Shown here piece by piece: positions 1 to 9,078 of a DNA stretch of 64,000 bases; within the stretch, counting starts at the first letter, position 1; each line of letters begins with the position of its first letter. Made by a program: the position numbers and the translations under genes. Source of the stretch: Methanolapillus ohkumae (lineage in GTDB: Archaea > Halobacteriota > Methanosarcinia > Methanosarcinales > Methanosarcinaceae); assembly GCF_032594355.1 (NCBI RefSeq), contig NZ_CP131061.1:248001-312000 (forward strand). Reading direction: 5' to 3'. The notes under the pieces were generated by a model. It was not told where the DNA came from, searched no databases, and saw only the letters and a program-made list of their open reading frames with translations.

Positions 1-1562
1 CGCTCCGGTTCATCATAATACAAACGTTTTGTCTGCGGCAACCGTTCCAGTTTATCCGCATACTTGAATTCTTCAACTTCTTTTTCCCCGGCTTCGCTGT
101 GCATGTCGGCAATTAAAGAATAGAAATTGTCCGGAAATTCCACTTCCACACCGACTTCCTTGGCAGCTTCCTTGGCGATTTCAGGCGGAATGCCGTGACT
201 GTCGTAAATTTCCATCAATTCTTTCAGCGGCAGTTTTTGTCCCTGCTCTTTGTATTTGACAGCGGATTTTTGAATAATTCTCTTTCCACGTTCAATGGTT
301 TGGCGGTATTTTTCCTCTTCTCCGGCCAGAATCTCTTGAGTGATTTCAAAGTTTTCTTCAAATTCGGGGTATTCCGGCATGTTTTCGATATGCAATCTGA
401 CAATGTCTGACAGCGGAACCGTAATGCCCAAATCGCTCATTAAGCGGATGGTCCGGCGAATCACAAGGCGTGCCAAGTATCCGGCTTTGACGTTGGACGG
501 AATAATACCGTCGCTGAGCATAAATGTCAGACAGCGGGTGTGGTCGGCAATGGTGTATACTTTTTCCAGCGGGTCCATCATCTTGTTGAGCGTTTCCACA
601 TCCATATCAATGGCAGAGGCGACTTTTTTCCGAAGTTCCATTAAATTCGCGTTGCCGCTCACATCCATCACGCCGGCAAACCGGGCGTTTTGGGAAAGAA
701 TTTGAGCGTATTTCGGGTCATGGATTTCGTGTTTAATGCCGGCCAAATTCATGATTTCTTCGACGATTTTTGGGAAAATGGCGTCATAAATGGTCGGCGA
801 TCCGGTTGACGCCCAAACAAAGCGTTCCAAACCGTATCCGGTATCCACGATGTAATTGTCCATTTTGACATACTTCTTTCCCTTCACTTCAATGTCGCCG
901 TTTTTGGATTCTTTTAAATTCATGAACACAAGCGTCGCGAGTTCAAGACCGCCCACCATGACTTCGACGGACGCGCCGGCATTTCCGCCGCCCGCCCACG
1001 GATTTTTAATGTAGGTGACATCTTTGGGGTCAGCGCCAAGACTGAGCAGAAGTTGGTCGCACAGCTCAATCGTTTTGTCTTTCCAGTAAATTTCTTTTCC
1101 GGTTTTGTTAAAAACGTGATGCGCCATCATCTCAAATGTCGTCAAATGGCGGCCGGTACGGCCGACGGAATCCAAGTCATTGAGCCGGATGCAGGGCTGA
1201 GAAATCGTCAGCGGGTTGGCCGGCGGCGGAGCAAGTCCCGAGGTCACGAACGGCTGAAAATCGGCGATTGACGCGATGGTCAAGTAAATATCATCCCGCC
1301 AGCGGGCGATGACCGGGTAGCGGGCAATTCTGGCATGTCCCCGTTCTTCGAAAAACCGGAGGTAATATTCCCGCATTTCCGGGAGTGTCATCGGATTTTT
1401 AAAAATCGGCTTTCCGATGAAAGAATAATAATCACACGGAGCGTCGCCGCAAGTTTCTCTTTGCGCGTCGCGTGTCCAAAAAATGTTATTGCATTTGACA
1501 CATTTTTTTTGCACGAATCCGTTGTTTTTGAAATAATCTATGTTGTACTCGTCGTCGAGCAT
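1..1562 (-). CDS. alaS: Alanyl-tRNA synthetase, archaeal type (3' end beyond window)
   Basis: Reading the minus strand from ATG at 1562 gives an uninterrupted frame that runs off the left edge, about 520 codons, so the C-terminal part is missing. The N-terminus MLDDEYNIDYFKNNGF is followed by a Cys cluster (CVKC and CGDAPC) typical of archaeal AlaRS, then class II core sequence such as RYPVIARWRDDIYL, FQPFVTSG and GRHLTTFEMMAHHVF. The enzyme charges tRNA-Ala with alanine in the cytoplasm. I chose 1562 because AGGTGG lies seven bases upstream; an in-frame ATG at 1568 overlaps that site. It follows the YhbY gene at 1682-1945 on the same strand across a T-rich gap. The identification is firm; only the truncation is a limit. 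Confidence 0.95.
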   Translation of the reverse strand, partial: MLDDEYNIDYFKNNGFVQKKCVKCNNIFWTRDAQRETCGDAPCDYYSFIGKPIFKNPMTLPEMREYYLRFFEERGHARIARYPVIARWRDDIYLTIASIADFQPFVTSGLAPPPANPLTISQPCIRLNDLDSVGRTGRHLTTFEMMAHHVFNKTGKEIYWKDKTIELCDQLLLSLGADPKDVTYIKNPWAGGGNAGASVEVMVGGLELATLVFMNLKESKNGDIEVKGKKYVKMDNYIVDTGYGLERFVWASTGSPTIYDAIFPKIVEEIMNLAGIKHEIHDPKYAQILSQNARFAGVMDVSGNANLMELRKKVASAIDMDVETLNKMMDPLEKVYTIADHTRCLTFMLSDGIIPSNVKAGYLARLVIRRTIRLMSDLGITVPLSDIVRLHIENMPEYPEFEENFEITQEILAGEEEKYRQTIERGKRIIQKSAVKYKEQGQKLPLKELMEIYDSHGIPPEIAKEAAKEVGVEVEFPDNFYSLIADMHSEAGEKEVEEFKYADKLERLPQTKRLYYDEPE

Positions 1563-1681
1563 AATCATTCCACCTGATCTTCTTTTTGTAAATTCATGAA
1601 TGTACGGTTTTTGTTTTTGATTCGATTGTTTTTTATTATATTTGTTTTTATTTTATTGTTTTTGATTCGATTGTTTTTATT

Positions 1682-1945
1682 TTATTGTTTGTAAAGAGTG
1701 ACGGTACGTCCGCGAACATCAATTAAAGACGCGTTGCATTTTTGTGCCAGAGCCGCCCCCGCTTGTTTAATGTCGTCGGATTCATCTGAATTTTTGTGAA
1801 TTCTCACTTTCACCAGCTTCTTCACTTTCAGTTGTTTTTTCAGTTCGTCAATGACCGCGTCCGACATCCCGTTTTTTCCGACGCTGATGAGCGGGTCTAA
1901 ATTGACAGATTCTTTTTTGAGGGTGTATTGCTTGATTTTATCCAT
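1682..1945 (-). CDS. YhbY/CRM-domain RNA-binding protein
   Basis: This 87-residue protein matches the single-domain CRM (YhbY) family in length and pattern: an early GKNGMSDAVIDELKKQL segment, the basic KLVKVRIHKN strand and the C-terminal IDVRGRTVTLYKQ strand. Family members bind structured RNA and are associated with ribosome assembly; that role here is inferred from the family. It lies upstream of alaS in the same direction, so it may be co-transcribed with it, although the 119-bp T-rich gap may hold a terminator. A weak GATGTGA-like ribosome site precedes the ATG. Confidence 0.85.
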   Translation of the reverse strand: MDKIKQYTLKKESVNLDPLISVGKNGMSDAVIDELKKQLKVKKLVKVRIHKNSDESDDIKQAGAALAQKCNASLIDVRGRTVTLYKQ

Positions 1946-2239
1946 ATATTATTCACATCGGTATTCTCAAAATTTAGTCCTTGAAAAGTTCTCAGGGATT
2001 ATAAACTTTCCTTTTTTAGGTGGAATTTTATTTTTTGAAACATTTGAAAAAACAAACATTTACAAAACTAAAAAATAAAAATAAAAAATGAAAAAATAAA
2101 GACAAAACTAAAACAGAAGCAATCGAAACTAAAACAGAAGCAAATGAAGCTAAAATGGAAAGTAAAAATGAAAAGAAGACGAATTAAAGAGAAACATCTT
2201 CTTTTTGAAAATTTTTATTTCTGAACAATCTGTTATGTG
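1946..2239. other. Intergenic, A-rich with short repeats
   Basis: No gene is supported here. Around 2100-2160 an A-rich stretch repeats a short unit (AAAACAGAAGCAA and variants). On the plus strand it would read as a Lys/Glu/Thr-rich tail ending at 2187, but an in-frame stop and the absence of a start argue against a gene. Confidence 0.5.
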
Positions 2240-3949
2240 TTAGGGCTTTTCAGCATTTTTCTTTTGCTTGAAATTTTCATATGTCAGATAGCTGAGGAAC
2301 ATCGCTGCGAGCATTATGGCAATCAGCATCCACCAATTAAATCCTTTGTTTAATTCAAAGGGAGCGCCGCTTGTGTAGTTTTGACCATTTTGTCCGTTCC
2401 CTCCATTTTGATTTTGTCCGGCGCTTTCGGATTCTATGTACACGTATTTTGTTTCCGTTATTGTTTTCGGATTGTCAATGATGGTCACGTCGGAATCTCC
2501 CGAGCCGCTTCCGCCTTCACCGCCGGTTGTTTCCGGGGTTGGCGGTTGGTAATCTAAGTATTCAAAATCACCAGTGAGGGTTGAATTTTGGATAAACACC
2601 GGCAGCAAAAGGGAGGTGTCTTCGTTTAAAATCCAAATGTTGGTTGAAAAATTATTCCACATGTCAGGGGTGTTGTAAGTATCCCAAAAAACGTCTTTGG
2701 AAATAGAGGTTATCTTCTCGGGAACAAGGATGTTTCCTTCACCGTCCCGGACAAATTCCCAAACAATCGGATTGTTTACGGTGAATGATGCCGGCGCGAT
2801 AAGTTTTCTGTCATTGGACGGAGTGTCGGTTTTAGTCGTATTTGCCGTATGGATTGTTTTTCCAAAGTAATAAGCATCGTTTAAAATCACGGCTCCATAC
2901 CCGTTGGAAATAATTCCGGCGCCGTCCCAAGACGAATAAATAGAGGAGGTTGACCACATGTTGGAATAGGTTCCGGCGGCCGCGTATCCGGCAATGCCGC
3001 CGGCATGGTTCCAAGTCGCGACAATATTTCCGGTGGAAAAAGCATTGGTCAATGTGCCGCCAAGTTGTCCGGCAATTCCGCCGACATATTGCTGTCCGGA
3101 AATGTCCCCGGTCGCAAAGCAGTTTTCAATCGTTGAGGGGGATTGTGCGTTTCCGACAATTCCGCCGACCGCGGTTTCACCGTTTATGTACATATTTGAG
3201 GAGCTGTTTGAGATTTCTCCTTTGTTGATTCCGGCAATTCCGCCGGCGCTTGAGAAGGATTTAATGATTCCGTCGGTTGTACAATTTTCAATCAAACAAT
3301 TGGACTGGGCAAATCCGATAATGCCACCGGCCGGACCGTTTTCTCCGGTGGTCGTGATATTTCCGAAGAAGGATGAATTTTTAATGGTTAAAATATTGTT
3401 TCCTTTGTGTTCTCCGATCAATCCGCCGACATCTTGGGAACCTTTTAAAGCGCCGGCTTGATTTTTGCCGATTACGTGAACATTTTCAAGGGTTCCGCCG
3501 TATGCCATTCCTGAAATTGCGCCGACGGTATTATTTTGGAAGTAGGCAATGGATGAAATTGAAACATCTTCTACAATCAGATTTTTAATAACGGTCGTTG
3601 TTGTAATGTTTCCGAACATGCCGATGGGTTTGTCATTTGGGTGGGCGGTCGATGATGTATTGTAATTCAAGTTAGAAATGGTAAAGTTTTGTCCGTCCAA
3701 TGTGCCTTTAAATGTATCGGCAGTGGTGAGGCTTTCTTGTCCGGATTGTACCGGCCGGGTGTATCCGTTTGACAGCGCGATGTCGTTCATTAAAATGTAG
3801 TGGCCCGACATATTCTTTTTAATATCCAAAAAGTCGACTTCTGTTATGACTTTGTACGGATCCGCAGCGGTTCCGGTTCCTTCCATTCCGTAAACTGTAC
3901 CGGTTAAGGCAAAAATTGCCAAAAGTGTTAAAATAATTTTCCCATTCAT
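2240..3949 (-). CDS. GLUG-repeat cell-surface protein
   Basis: The 569-residue product starts with a signal peptide (MNGKIILTLLAIFALTGTVYG). Residues from about 140 to 350 form tandem GLUG-type repeats, recognisable by recurring GGI(A/V)G followed by IENC/TNAFSTG motifs, a fold expected to build a beta-solenoid. A Pro/Gly/Ser-rich spacer (GGEGGSGSGDS) follows, then a short TKYVYIES segment and a C-terminal membrane helix (WWMLIAIMLAAMFLSYLTY) with a Lys-rich inner end. This is a surface protein anchored by its C-terminus, plausibly an adhesin. GGGGA precedes the ATG at 3949, a ribosome site shared with the other large surface-protein gene at 32720-35287. The ligand is unknown. Confidence 0.85.
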   Translation of the reverse strand: MNGKIILTLLAIFALTGTVYGMEGTGTAADPYKVITEVDFLDIKKNMSGHYILMNDIALSNGYTRPVQSGQESLTTADTFKGTLDGQNFTISNLNYNTSSTAHPNDKPIGMFGNITTTTVIKNLIVEDVSISSIAYFQNNTVGAISGMAYGGTLENVHVIGKNQAGALKGSQDVGGLIGEHKGNNILTIKNSSFFGNITTTGENGPAGGIIGFAQSNCLIENCTTDGIIKSFSSAGGIAGINKGEISNSSSNMYINGETAVGGIVGNAQSPSTIENCFATGDISGQQYVGGIAGQLGGTLTNAFSTGNIVATWNHAGGIAGYAAAGTYSNMWSTSSIYSSWDGAGIISNGYGAVILNDAYYFGKTIHTANTTKTDTPSNDRKLIAPASFTVNNPIVWEFVRDGEGNILVPEKITSISKDVFWDTYNTPDMWNNFSTNIWILNEDTSLLLPVFIQNSTLTGDFEYLDYQPPTPETTGGEGGSGSGDSDVTIIDNPKTITETKYVYIESESAGQNQNGGNGQNGQNYTSGAPFELNKGFNWWMLIAIMLAAMFLSYLTYENFKQKKNAEKP

Positions 3950-4627
3950 GTTTTTCCCCGAAATTCCTTTTTAATTTTTTTCCATTTTGGTTTTTTAATT
4001 TATTTTAAAAATCCGTAAAAGCCAAATTAAAGCGCTTGATCTCTTTTTTTACGCTTCCAGACTTTTTAGAACGTTTATACTATTCTTTTTTTCAAACATT
4101 CATATAGTCACAAACTTATGTTAGTGAACGAGTATATCTTTTTAAATGAGGTTATATATATCATTATCTAAATAAATTATTTTTATATAAAATTCTCTAC
4201 ACATCGAAAAACAAGTATTCGGCGAATTAATATATTTTCTAAAATTATATATCATTGAAAAAAATAAAAATGAAAAATGAAAGTTTAGATAAAAGTAAAA
4301 TGAATAAAATGAAAAAGAGAATGAAAAAGAAAAAATGAAAAAAATGAAAAAAAGAATGAAAAACCAACCTATGGATTTTGTGATAAAATTTATAAACCCG
4401 GAGGATATTACACCTACCAAAATCGTGCTTTATTGTTTTAAACCAAAATCCGTGCCATAATGGGCTAACCATCATACATAGGATACTTCGCTTAAGATTT
4501 GGGTTAGGCAAGTAATGATGTAAAAAGCGGGTAATCCCCAAGTGTTTTTCAGTTGAGCCGTTTATTCATCTATCTATAATCTATTAAATTTGTTACATTT
4601 ATTTACAAAATTATTGGAGAAATTATC
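3950..4627. other. Intergenic, AT-rich; possible long leader of rpl10e
   Basis: The left part is T-rich; 4255-4365 is a purine-rich run of short AATGAAAA-like repeats. From about 4380 the base composition rises. A TTTATAAA box at 4387-4394 could start a transcript near 4415-4420, giving rpl10e a leader of about 200 nt. A 29-codon frame at 4373-4462 (MDFVIKFINPEDI...) overlaps that box and is not convincing. I found no tRNA-like fold. Confidence 0.4.
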
Positions 4628-5149
4628 ATGGTTAGAAAGCCGGCAAGTATGTACAGAAACATCAGGCAACACTCTTTCACCCGCAGAAAATACATGGGCG
4701 GTGTTCCCGGTGTCCAAATTATTCACTACGACATGGGCAACTTGACAAGACAGGATTACCCTGTCAAACTCTCTCTTATGGTTGAAGAAAAGTGCGCAAT
4801 CCGCCACACCGCCCTCGAAGCGGCCCGTATTACCGCCAACAGATACATGACCAACAAAGCCGGCCGCGGCAACTTCCACATCAAGTTGAGAATTTACCCG
4901 CACGAAGTTTTAAGAGAAAACAAGCAAGCCACCGGCGCCGGAGCAGACCGTGTTTCAAGCGGTATGAGAGGAGCCTTTGGTAAAAACGTCGGAACCGCGG
5001 CGCGTGTTGTTCCGCTCCAACGGGTCTTTACGATTTCCGTGGACAAAGAACATTTCTTAAGCGCAAAAAAGGCACTTCAAAATGCCGGACAAAAACTTCC
5101 GACACCGACCCGCATTGTCATTGACAAAGGGGCCGAACTCGTAATGTAA
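4628..5149 (+). CDS. rpl10e: 50S ribosomal protein L16/L10e (uL16)
   Basis: The 173-residue protein begins MVRKPASMYRNIRQHSFTRR and has the L10e family body, including RTGAGADRVSSGMRGAFGK-like and MVEEKCAIRHTALEAARI segments, at the normal archaeal length. It is a large-subunit protein close to the tRNA-binding A-site region. GGAGAAATTATC places a ribosome site just before the ATG. It appears monocistronic: about 380 bp and a copy of the dispersed GC-core element separate it from aIF2-beta downstream. Identification is secure. Confidence 0.97.
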   Translation: MVRKPASMYRNIRQHSFTRRKYMGGVPGVQIIHYDMGNLTRQDYPVKLSLMVEEKCAIRHTALEAARITANRYMTNKAGRGNFHIKLRIYPHEVLRENKQATGAGADRVSSGMRGAFGKNVGTAARVVPLQRVFTISVDKEHFLSAKKALQNAGQKLPTPTRIVIDKGAELVM

Positions 5150-5296
5150 TTTTAAAAAATAGAATTTTAATTTTTGAGGAAATCTTCTTGATTTCCTTGT
5201 TTCTTTTTTGTTTCTTGATTTTTGTTATTTTTGTTTCTTGATTTTTGTTATTTTTGTTTCTTGATTTTTGTTTTTACATTTTTTAATTTTCATATT

Positions 5297-5360
5297 AGCT
5301 GCCGCGCGCGTTATGACCGCGGATTTTTGAAACACAATCACAAAATCGGATGGTTTTTTT
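5297..5360 (+). repeat. Dispersed GC-core intergenic element, copy R1
   Basis: A T-rich tract with three TTTCTTGATTTTTGTTATTTTTG-like units (5185-5275) leads into a GC-rich core GCTGCCGCGCGCGTTATG at 5298-5315. After about 20 A-rich bases comes CACAAAATCGGATGG and a T run. The same order of parts is seen at four other places in the window, each in the orientation of the gene upstream (here rpl10e). CCGCG and CGCGG flank the GTTATG part and could pair. Function unknown. Confidence 0.6.
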
Positions 5361-5529
5361 CTGGAAAAATTAGAATAAATCCAGATATCTGTTTAATTTG
5401 CCGTTTTTTCCCGTAAACCTTTTTATAATATCTCGGTTTTTACAAACTCTAATTTATTATACTTTCAGACTCTTACTTCATTTCACCATTTCATATTGAT
5501 TCTATTCTTTTTCAATTCGAGGGATATTT

Positions 5530-6138
5530 ATGGACAATTACGAAAAACTGTTAAACCGCGCCATTGAGCAACTGCCGGAAGAAGAAACGTCGGATGAGCG
5601 TTTTACCGTTCCGGAAGCCAAAACCTTTTCCGAAGGAAAAACCACCGTTCTTGAAAATTTCGCAAACATCGCAGGCGTCCTTCGGCGGGACCCCGACCAC
5701 GTCATGAAATATTTGACGCGCGAACTCGGAACGGCCGGAAAACTCGAAGGCGGGCGCGCGATTTTTCAAGGCCGCTTTACCCGCGACCAAATGAATGCCA
5801 ACATCCAAAACTATGTCGATGAATATGTGATGTGTTCCGAATGCAACCGTCCGGACACGTCTTTGGAGAAAAACGAACGCGTTTTGGTTCTCAAATGCGC
5901 GGCTTGCGGCGCTCACCGTCCGGTTAAAAAGAGACAAACCACCACCGCAAAAGCGGCGTTGACGCTCGAGGAAGGCGGAACCTACGAAATCCACATCGAA
6001 TCGGTTGGATCAAAAGGGGACGGCATCGCCAAGTTTGACAAATTTACGATTTTCGTTCCGGGAACCGTGAAAGGACAAACCGTGAGCATCAAAATCAAAA
6101 AGATTACCGGGTTTTTGGCTTTTGCCGAAAAAGCATAA
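5530..6138 (+). CDS. Translation initiation factor aIF2 beta with C-terminal TRAM domain
   Basis: The 202-residue product contains the aIF2-beta/eIF5 core (LENFANIAGVLRRDPDHVMKYL) and a zinc ribbon with Cys102, Cys105, Cys123 and Cys126 (CSEC and CAAC). A TRAM domain occupies about 145-202 (YEIHIESVGSKGDGIAKFDKF and FVPGTVKGQ). aIF2 carries initiator Met-tRNA to the small ribosomal subunit; beta is one of its three subunits, and the added TRAM domain would bind RNA. This fusion and length are typical of Methanosarcina relatives. GAGGGAT precedes the start, and a TTTTTATAATATC box near 5420 suits a promoter. The next gene follows after 47 bp and may be co-transcribed. Confidence 0.93.
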   Translation: MDNYEKLLNRAIEQLPEEETSDERFTVPEAKTFSEGKTTVLENFANIAGVLRRDPDHVMKYLTRELGTAGKLEGGRAIFQGRFTRDQMNANIQNYVDEYVMCSECNRPDTSLEKNERVLVLKCAACGAHRPVKKRQTTTAKAALTLEEGGTYEIHIESVGSKGDGIAKFDKFTIFVPGTVKGQTVSIKIKKITGFLAFAEKA

Positions 6139-6185
6139 ATTCAAGTGTGCCGGAATTTTAATCCCGGCATTTTTTATTTTATTCA

Positions 6186-7457
6186 ATGAATCAAAAAATC
6201 CGAGTGATATTTGTGGCAAATGATTCTGTTCCCGTTTTTCAAATGCCGGGGTTAACCGTTTCTCTGTCTAAAAACAGTGCGAACACTGCATCAAATAAGG
6301 CGAACACCGCATCAAACCGTGTGAATGATACATCAGACAAAGTATCGAAAATTCATCTCAAAAGCAGTGGACCGCTTCAATTTATTGCCCGCCCATTTTT
6401 ATCGCTCATGAACGGGCGGCTTGAAAATGAAAAGCCGGCAAAGGTGGAAGAAGAGATTGTTTATCCGTCTGCTTGGCTGCCTCCGATTCCAAGTCCGGTT
6501 TTTAACCGCCTCATTCAAGACGAAGTGCGCATTGCAACCCGCCGCTTTGTTCCCGAAACGGTCTCCATTGAAGTGACCAACAAATACAATCCGCATGTTC
6601 ATTTGAATTACGGAAGTGTCAAAAAAGATATTCGGCAAATTGATCCGCCCGACCCGGAAACGGCGCAAATCAAAAAAACGATTGATCAGGCGCTTGACAT
6701 GGGGGCGGTCGTCATTACGTTTACGGAAGGCGACCCGCTTCTTAATAAAGACATTTGCGAGCTTGTGGAATATGTCGATAAATCAAAAGCGGTTGTCATG
6801 GCTTACACATGGGGATTGGATTTTTCTTTTGAAAAAGCCCGGCAGCTTAAAGAAGCCGGCCTTCAAACCCTTTTGGTCAGCCTTTATTCGACCGATCCGG
6901 TTATTCATGACAAAAAAAGAAACATTCCGGGCGCATACGAAAAAGCAGTGGCGGCGATTCGTACCGGTTTAAAAGCCGGACTCTTGGTCACGCTTGCGAC
7001 ACATCTGGACCAAACCCGAATCGGGGAAATGGAAAAGCTTTACCATTTGGCGGAATCGCTGGGCGTTCACGAATTCTCAATTTGGGAATCGGCGCCGACC
7101 TTAGAAGGTAAAAAGCAAATGGGGGCCGAAGGCCGCAAGAAAATCAATGAGTTTTACAAAAAAATCAACTCGGAAAGCAGCGGGCCGCGTATCTTTTCCA
7201 ACACGATTTTTGAAGGACAAATGTTTGGCGCGATGGCCGGACGGCGCTGGCTGCATGTGACGACGACCGGGGATGTGTGGGCGGACCCCTACATTCCGAT
7301 GTCTTATGGAAATATCAACAACGAGCCTCTCAAAGAAATTTGGAAAAAAATGCGCAAGGAGCCGGTTTTTCAGGAAAAGAGAGAAACACATGCGCTTTAT
7401 GATCCGAGTTACCTTCAAAAAGTTCGCGTGGCCAACGATTGGGATTTCAGGGATTAA
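6186..7457 (+). CDS. Radical-SAM/SPASM-like protein lacking all cluster cysteines
   Basis: The 423-residue protein has the layout of a radical SAM enzyme with a SPASM-type C-terminus. VSIEVTNK introduces the place where the CxxxCxxC cluster motif should stand, but the three positions are Tyr134, Val138 and Asn141 (KYNPHVHLNYGS). The following TFTEGDPLL matches the usual GGEPLL strand, and GLQTLLVSLYSTDP matches the barrel that follows. Near the C-terminus VTTTGDVWADPYIPMSYGNI matches the SPASM pattern dGdVxPCxfxPxxxGNi, again without cysteine. Only one Cys occurs in the whole protein (ICELVEY), so no 4Fe-4S cluster can be held in the usual way. Residues 30-60 are a degenerate Asn/Ser/Thr repeat. 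It follows aIF2-beta by 47 bp. The frame is intact, so this looks like a maintained pseudoenzyme; its role is unknown. Confidence 0.8.
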   Translation: MNQKIRVIFVANDSVPVFQMPGLTVSLSKNSANTASNKANTASNRVNDTSDKVSKIHLKSSGPLQFIARPFLSLMNGRLENEKPAKVEEEIVYPSAWLPPIPSPVFNRLIQDEVRIATRRFVPETVSIEVTNKYNPHVHLNYGSVKKDIRQIDPPDPETAQIKKTIDQALDMGAVVITFTEGDPLLNKDICELVEYVDKSKAVVMAYTWGLDFSFEKARQLKEAGLQTLLVSLYSTDPVIHDKKRNIPGAYEKAVAAIRTGLKAGLLVTLATHLDQTRIGEMEKLYHLAESLGVHEFSIWESAPTLEGKKQMGAEGRKKINEFYKKINSESSGPRIFSNTIFEGQMFGAMAGRRWLHVTTTGDVWADPYIPMSYGNINNEPLKEIWKKMRKEPVFQEKRETHALYDPSYLQKVRVANDWDFRD

Positions 7458-7570
7458 TCAGGAGGCAGCAAAATATTCGTTTGAATTTATTATGTTTATT
7501 ATGTTTTATTGAAAAATGGTTTTTTTAGTAATTTGTAATTTTGTAACATTAATCAACAGGAGAATTAAAT

Positions 7571-7855
7571 ATGGCAAAAGAAGATAATTTTGAAGAAGTC
7601 GTCGCCGATGTGGACGACGGCGAAAGAACCGCTTATTCTGAAATTAAAATGGGTGGTGGCTGGTACATGGCAATTTCCTTAGAAAGAAGTGAGCGTTTCG
7701 ACAAAGAATACGTGGAAATTTCCAAGGAACGCGCCGGCAAGAAGCGGTCACGCTTTAATCTCAGCCCGAAACACACCCGAATTTTAGGGGAAGCGTTGAT
7801 TAAATTCGCCGACGAGAACGATTTGGATAATTTCGGCAGCGATGAAAAAGAGTAA
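7571..7855 (+). CDS. Small conserved-looking protein, possible PUR-like nucleic-acid binder
   Basis: A 94-residue soluble protein with GGAG eight bases before the ATG. An acidic N-terminus (residues 1-18) is followed by a beta-rich core (AYSEIKMGGGWYMAISLERSE), then KRSRFNLSPKHTRILGEALIKF and an acidic tail. The order of strands, a basic SRFNLSPK turn and a C-terminal helix resembles PUR/PC4-type single-stranded nucleic-acid-binding folds, but this is a weak visual match. It stands alone between the radical-SAM-like gene and the RNA/Abi locus. Real gene very likely; function unproven. Confidence 0.7.
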   Translation: MAKEDNFEEVVADVDDGERTAYSEIKMGGGWYMAISLERSERFDKEYVEISKERAGKKRSRFNLSPKHTRILGEALIKFADENDLDNFGSDEKE

Positions 7856-7896
7856 AAGGAAAATTTATTTATTTTCTTCAATACATTTTACATAAA

Positions 7897-7904
7897 TTTA
7901 TATA
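7897..7904 (+). promoter_or_regulatory. TATA box of structured RNA 1
   Basis: TTTATATA lies 29 bases before the start of the RNA closing stem at 7933. The same distance is seen at the homologous RNA at 59528 (box at 59492-59499), so transcription would begin a few bases upstream of the stem in both. Confidence 0.6.
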
Positions 7905-7927
7905 TGTTAATGGCGTGATTGATTTTA

Positions 7928-7997
7928 ATAATGCCTACCATGCTTAGCAGTAAGATTAATTTTTCTTACTGACGCCCACTCGGTAGGCCCTTCTAAT
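7928..7997 (+). ncRNA. Structured small RNA upstream of AbiF copy 1
   Basis: GCCTACC at 7933-7939 pairs perfectly with GGTAGGC at 7982-7988. Inside, CAGTAAGA (7948-7955) pairs with TCTTACTG (7964-7971), an eight-base-pair hairpin with an eight-base loop. The first 20 bases, up to CCTACCATGC, are identical to those of the RNA at 59528-59595, and CACTCG precedes the 3' half of the stem in both. The interior differs between the two. A TATA box stands at the right distance, and T-rich sequence follows. An Abi_2/AbiF gene starts 168 bases downstream of the stem. Recalled work on AbiF describes a cognate structured RNA acting as antitoxin; that role here is inferred. Confidence 0.7.
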
Positions 7998-8155
7998 TAT
8001 CTATTTTTGAAAAATTGAATCTCTATGATTCCTCCCTTTTATTATCTTTTAATTAAATTCTCATAGATTTTCATTGATTTTTTTATTTTCAACTTTTAAA
8101 TAAAATTATATTTTTTATAAATAATTTCAACAAGGTTGAGTTTGGAGCGGTTTAA

Positions 8156-9075
8156 GTGCCTCAAAATATTCCATTTTGTTTGCCTTGCCAAATTTTTAAA
8201 CTCATGGAAAGAGGGTTAACGCTATCAGATAATGAAAAAATATTTGCAGAACATTTTCTTTTGAATAACAACTATTATCGGTTTAGAGGTTATACTCAAA
8301 CATTCCAAGAAAATAACAAAAAAGGGAAGCCGTTTGTTGATGACGTTTGTTTTAAAAATATTGTTGCTGTATACAATTTTGATAGTGAATTAAGATCATT
8401 AATTTTCAATGCAATTGAAAAAATCGAAGTTTCTCTAAGGGCTCAAATAATTTACTATTATTCCATTCAACATGGTCCTTTCTGGTATTTAGATGAGTCT
8501 TTTTACAAAAATAAAAATGTTTATTTTAATTTTGTAAACATTTTTAAAAAAGAATTTGCTGATAGCCGTGAGGATTTTGTTATTCATCATAAGATCAAAC
8601 ATTCATCCTTGGAACCAGCTTGTTGGATTACATTGGAAGTCATAAGTTTTGGTCAACTCTCTAAATTGTTCCAATCTCTTTTCCTTTCTTGGTCCTCAAA
8701 GTGGCAAAGAAAAAATAAGAGATTATTTCGGAATTCCATCTTTGAATATTCTTGAAAATTGGTTTCATGGAATTAGCATTATCCGAAATATATGTGCTCA
8801 TCACGGAAGATTGTGGAATCGAACCTTTTCCAAAAAAAATATAATTTTGCCAAACAAGTGTTAAGTTTTCATTTATTCAAAACACGAATGTTCAAACTGA
8901 TAAATTATATTCTTATATTTGCTGCATCCACTATCTATTAAACATCATTGATCCGCAGAATGATTTTAAGGTCAAAATGTATAATTTGTTGAAAAAATAT
9001 CCTTTTGTAGATTTGAATTTAATGGGATTTCCGAAAGATTGGGCTCTTGAAATATTTTGGAAAATCAAAGAATAA
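8156..9075 (+). pseudogene. Abi_2/AbiF-family HEPN protein, copy 1, two frameshifts
   Basis: The frame starts at GTG 8156 with GGAG at 8144-8147. The product matches the intact copy at 59617-60519 throughout: LLNNNYYRFRGYTQTF, YNFDSELRSLIFNAIEKIEV, the HEPN motif RNICAHHGRLWNR (from 8784) and the C-terminal LNLMGFPKDW. Two single-base insertions break it. Removing one A from the A6 run at 8710-8715 gives WQRKIRDYFGIPS, and removing one T at 8861-8862 gives LPNKCKFSFIQ, which lines up with LLNSCSEPFIQ of the intact copy. The repaired protein would have 305 residues, against 300. HEPN proteins of this family are RNases of abortive-infection systems. The shifts may be true decay, a switchable A run, or assembly error. 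It ends four bases before the 3' end of convergent tmk. Confidence 0.85.
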
Positions 9076-9078
9076 GCC

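Noticed and set aside
4142..4541. Two Phe-rich minus-strand proteins
   Set aside because: They come from a purine-rich repeat tract, lack ribosome sites and have no recognisable pattern.
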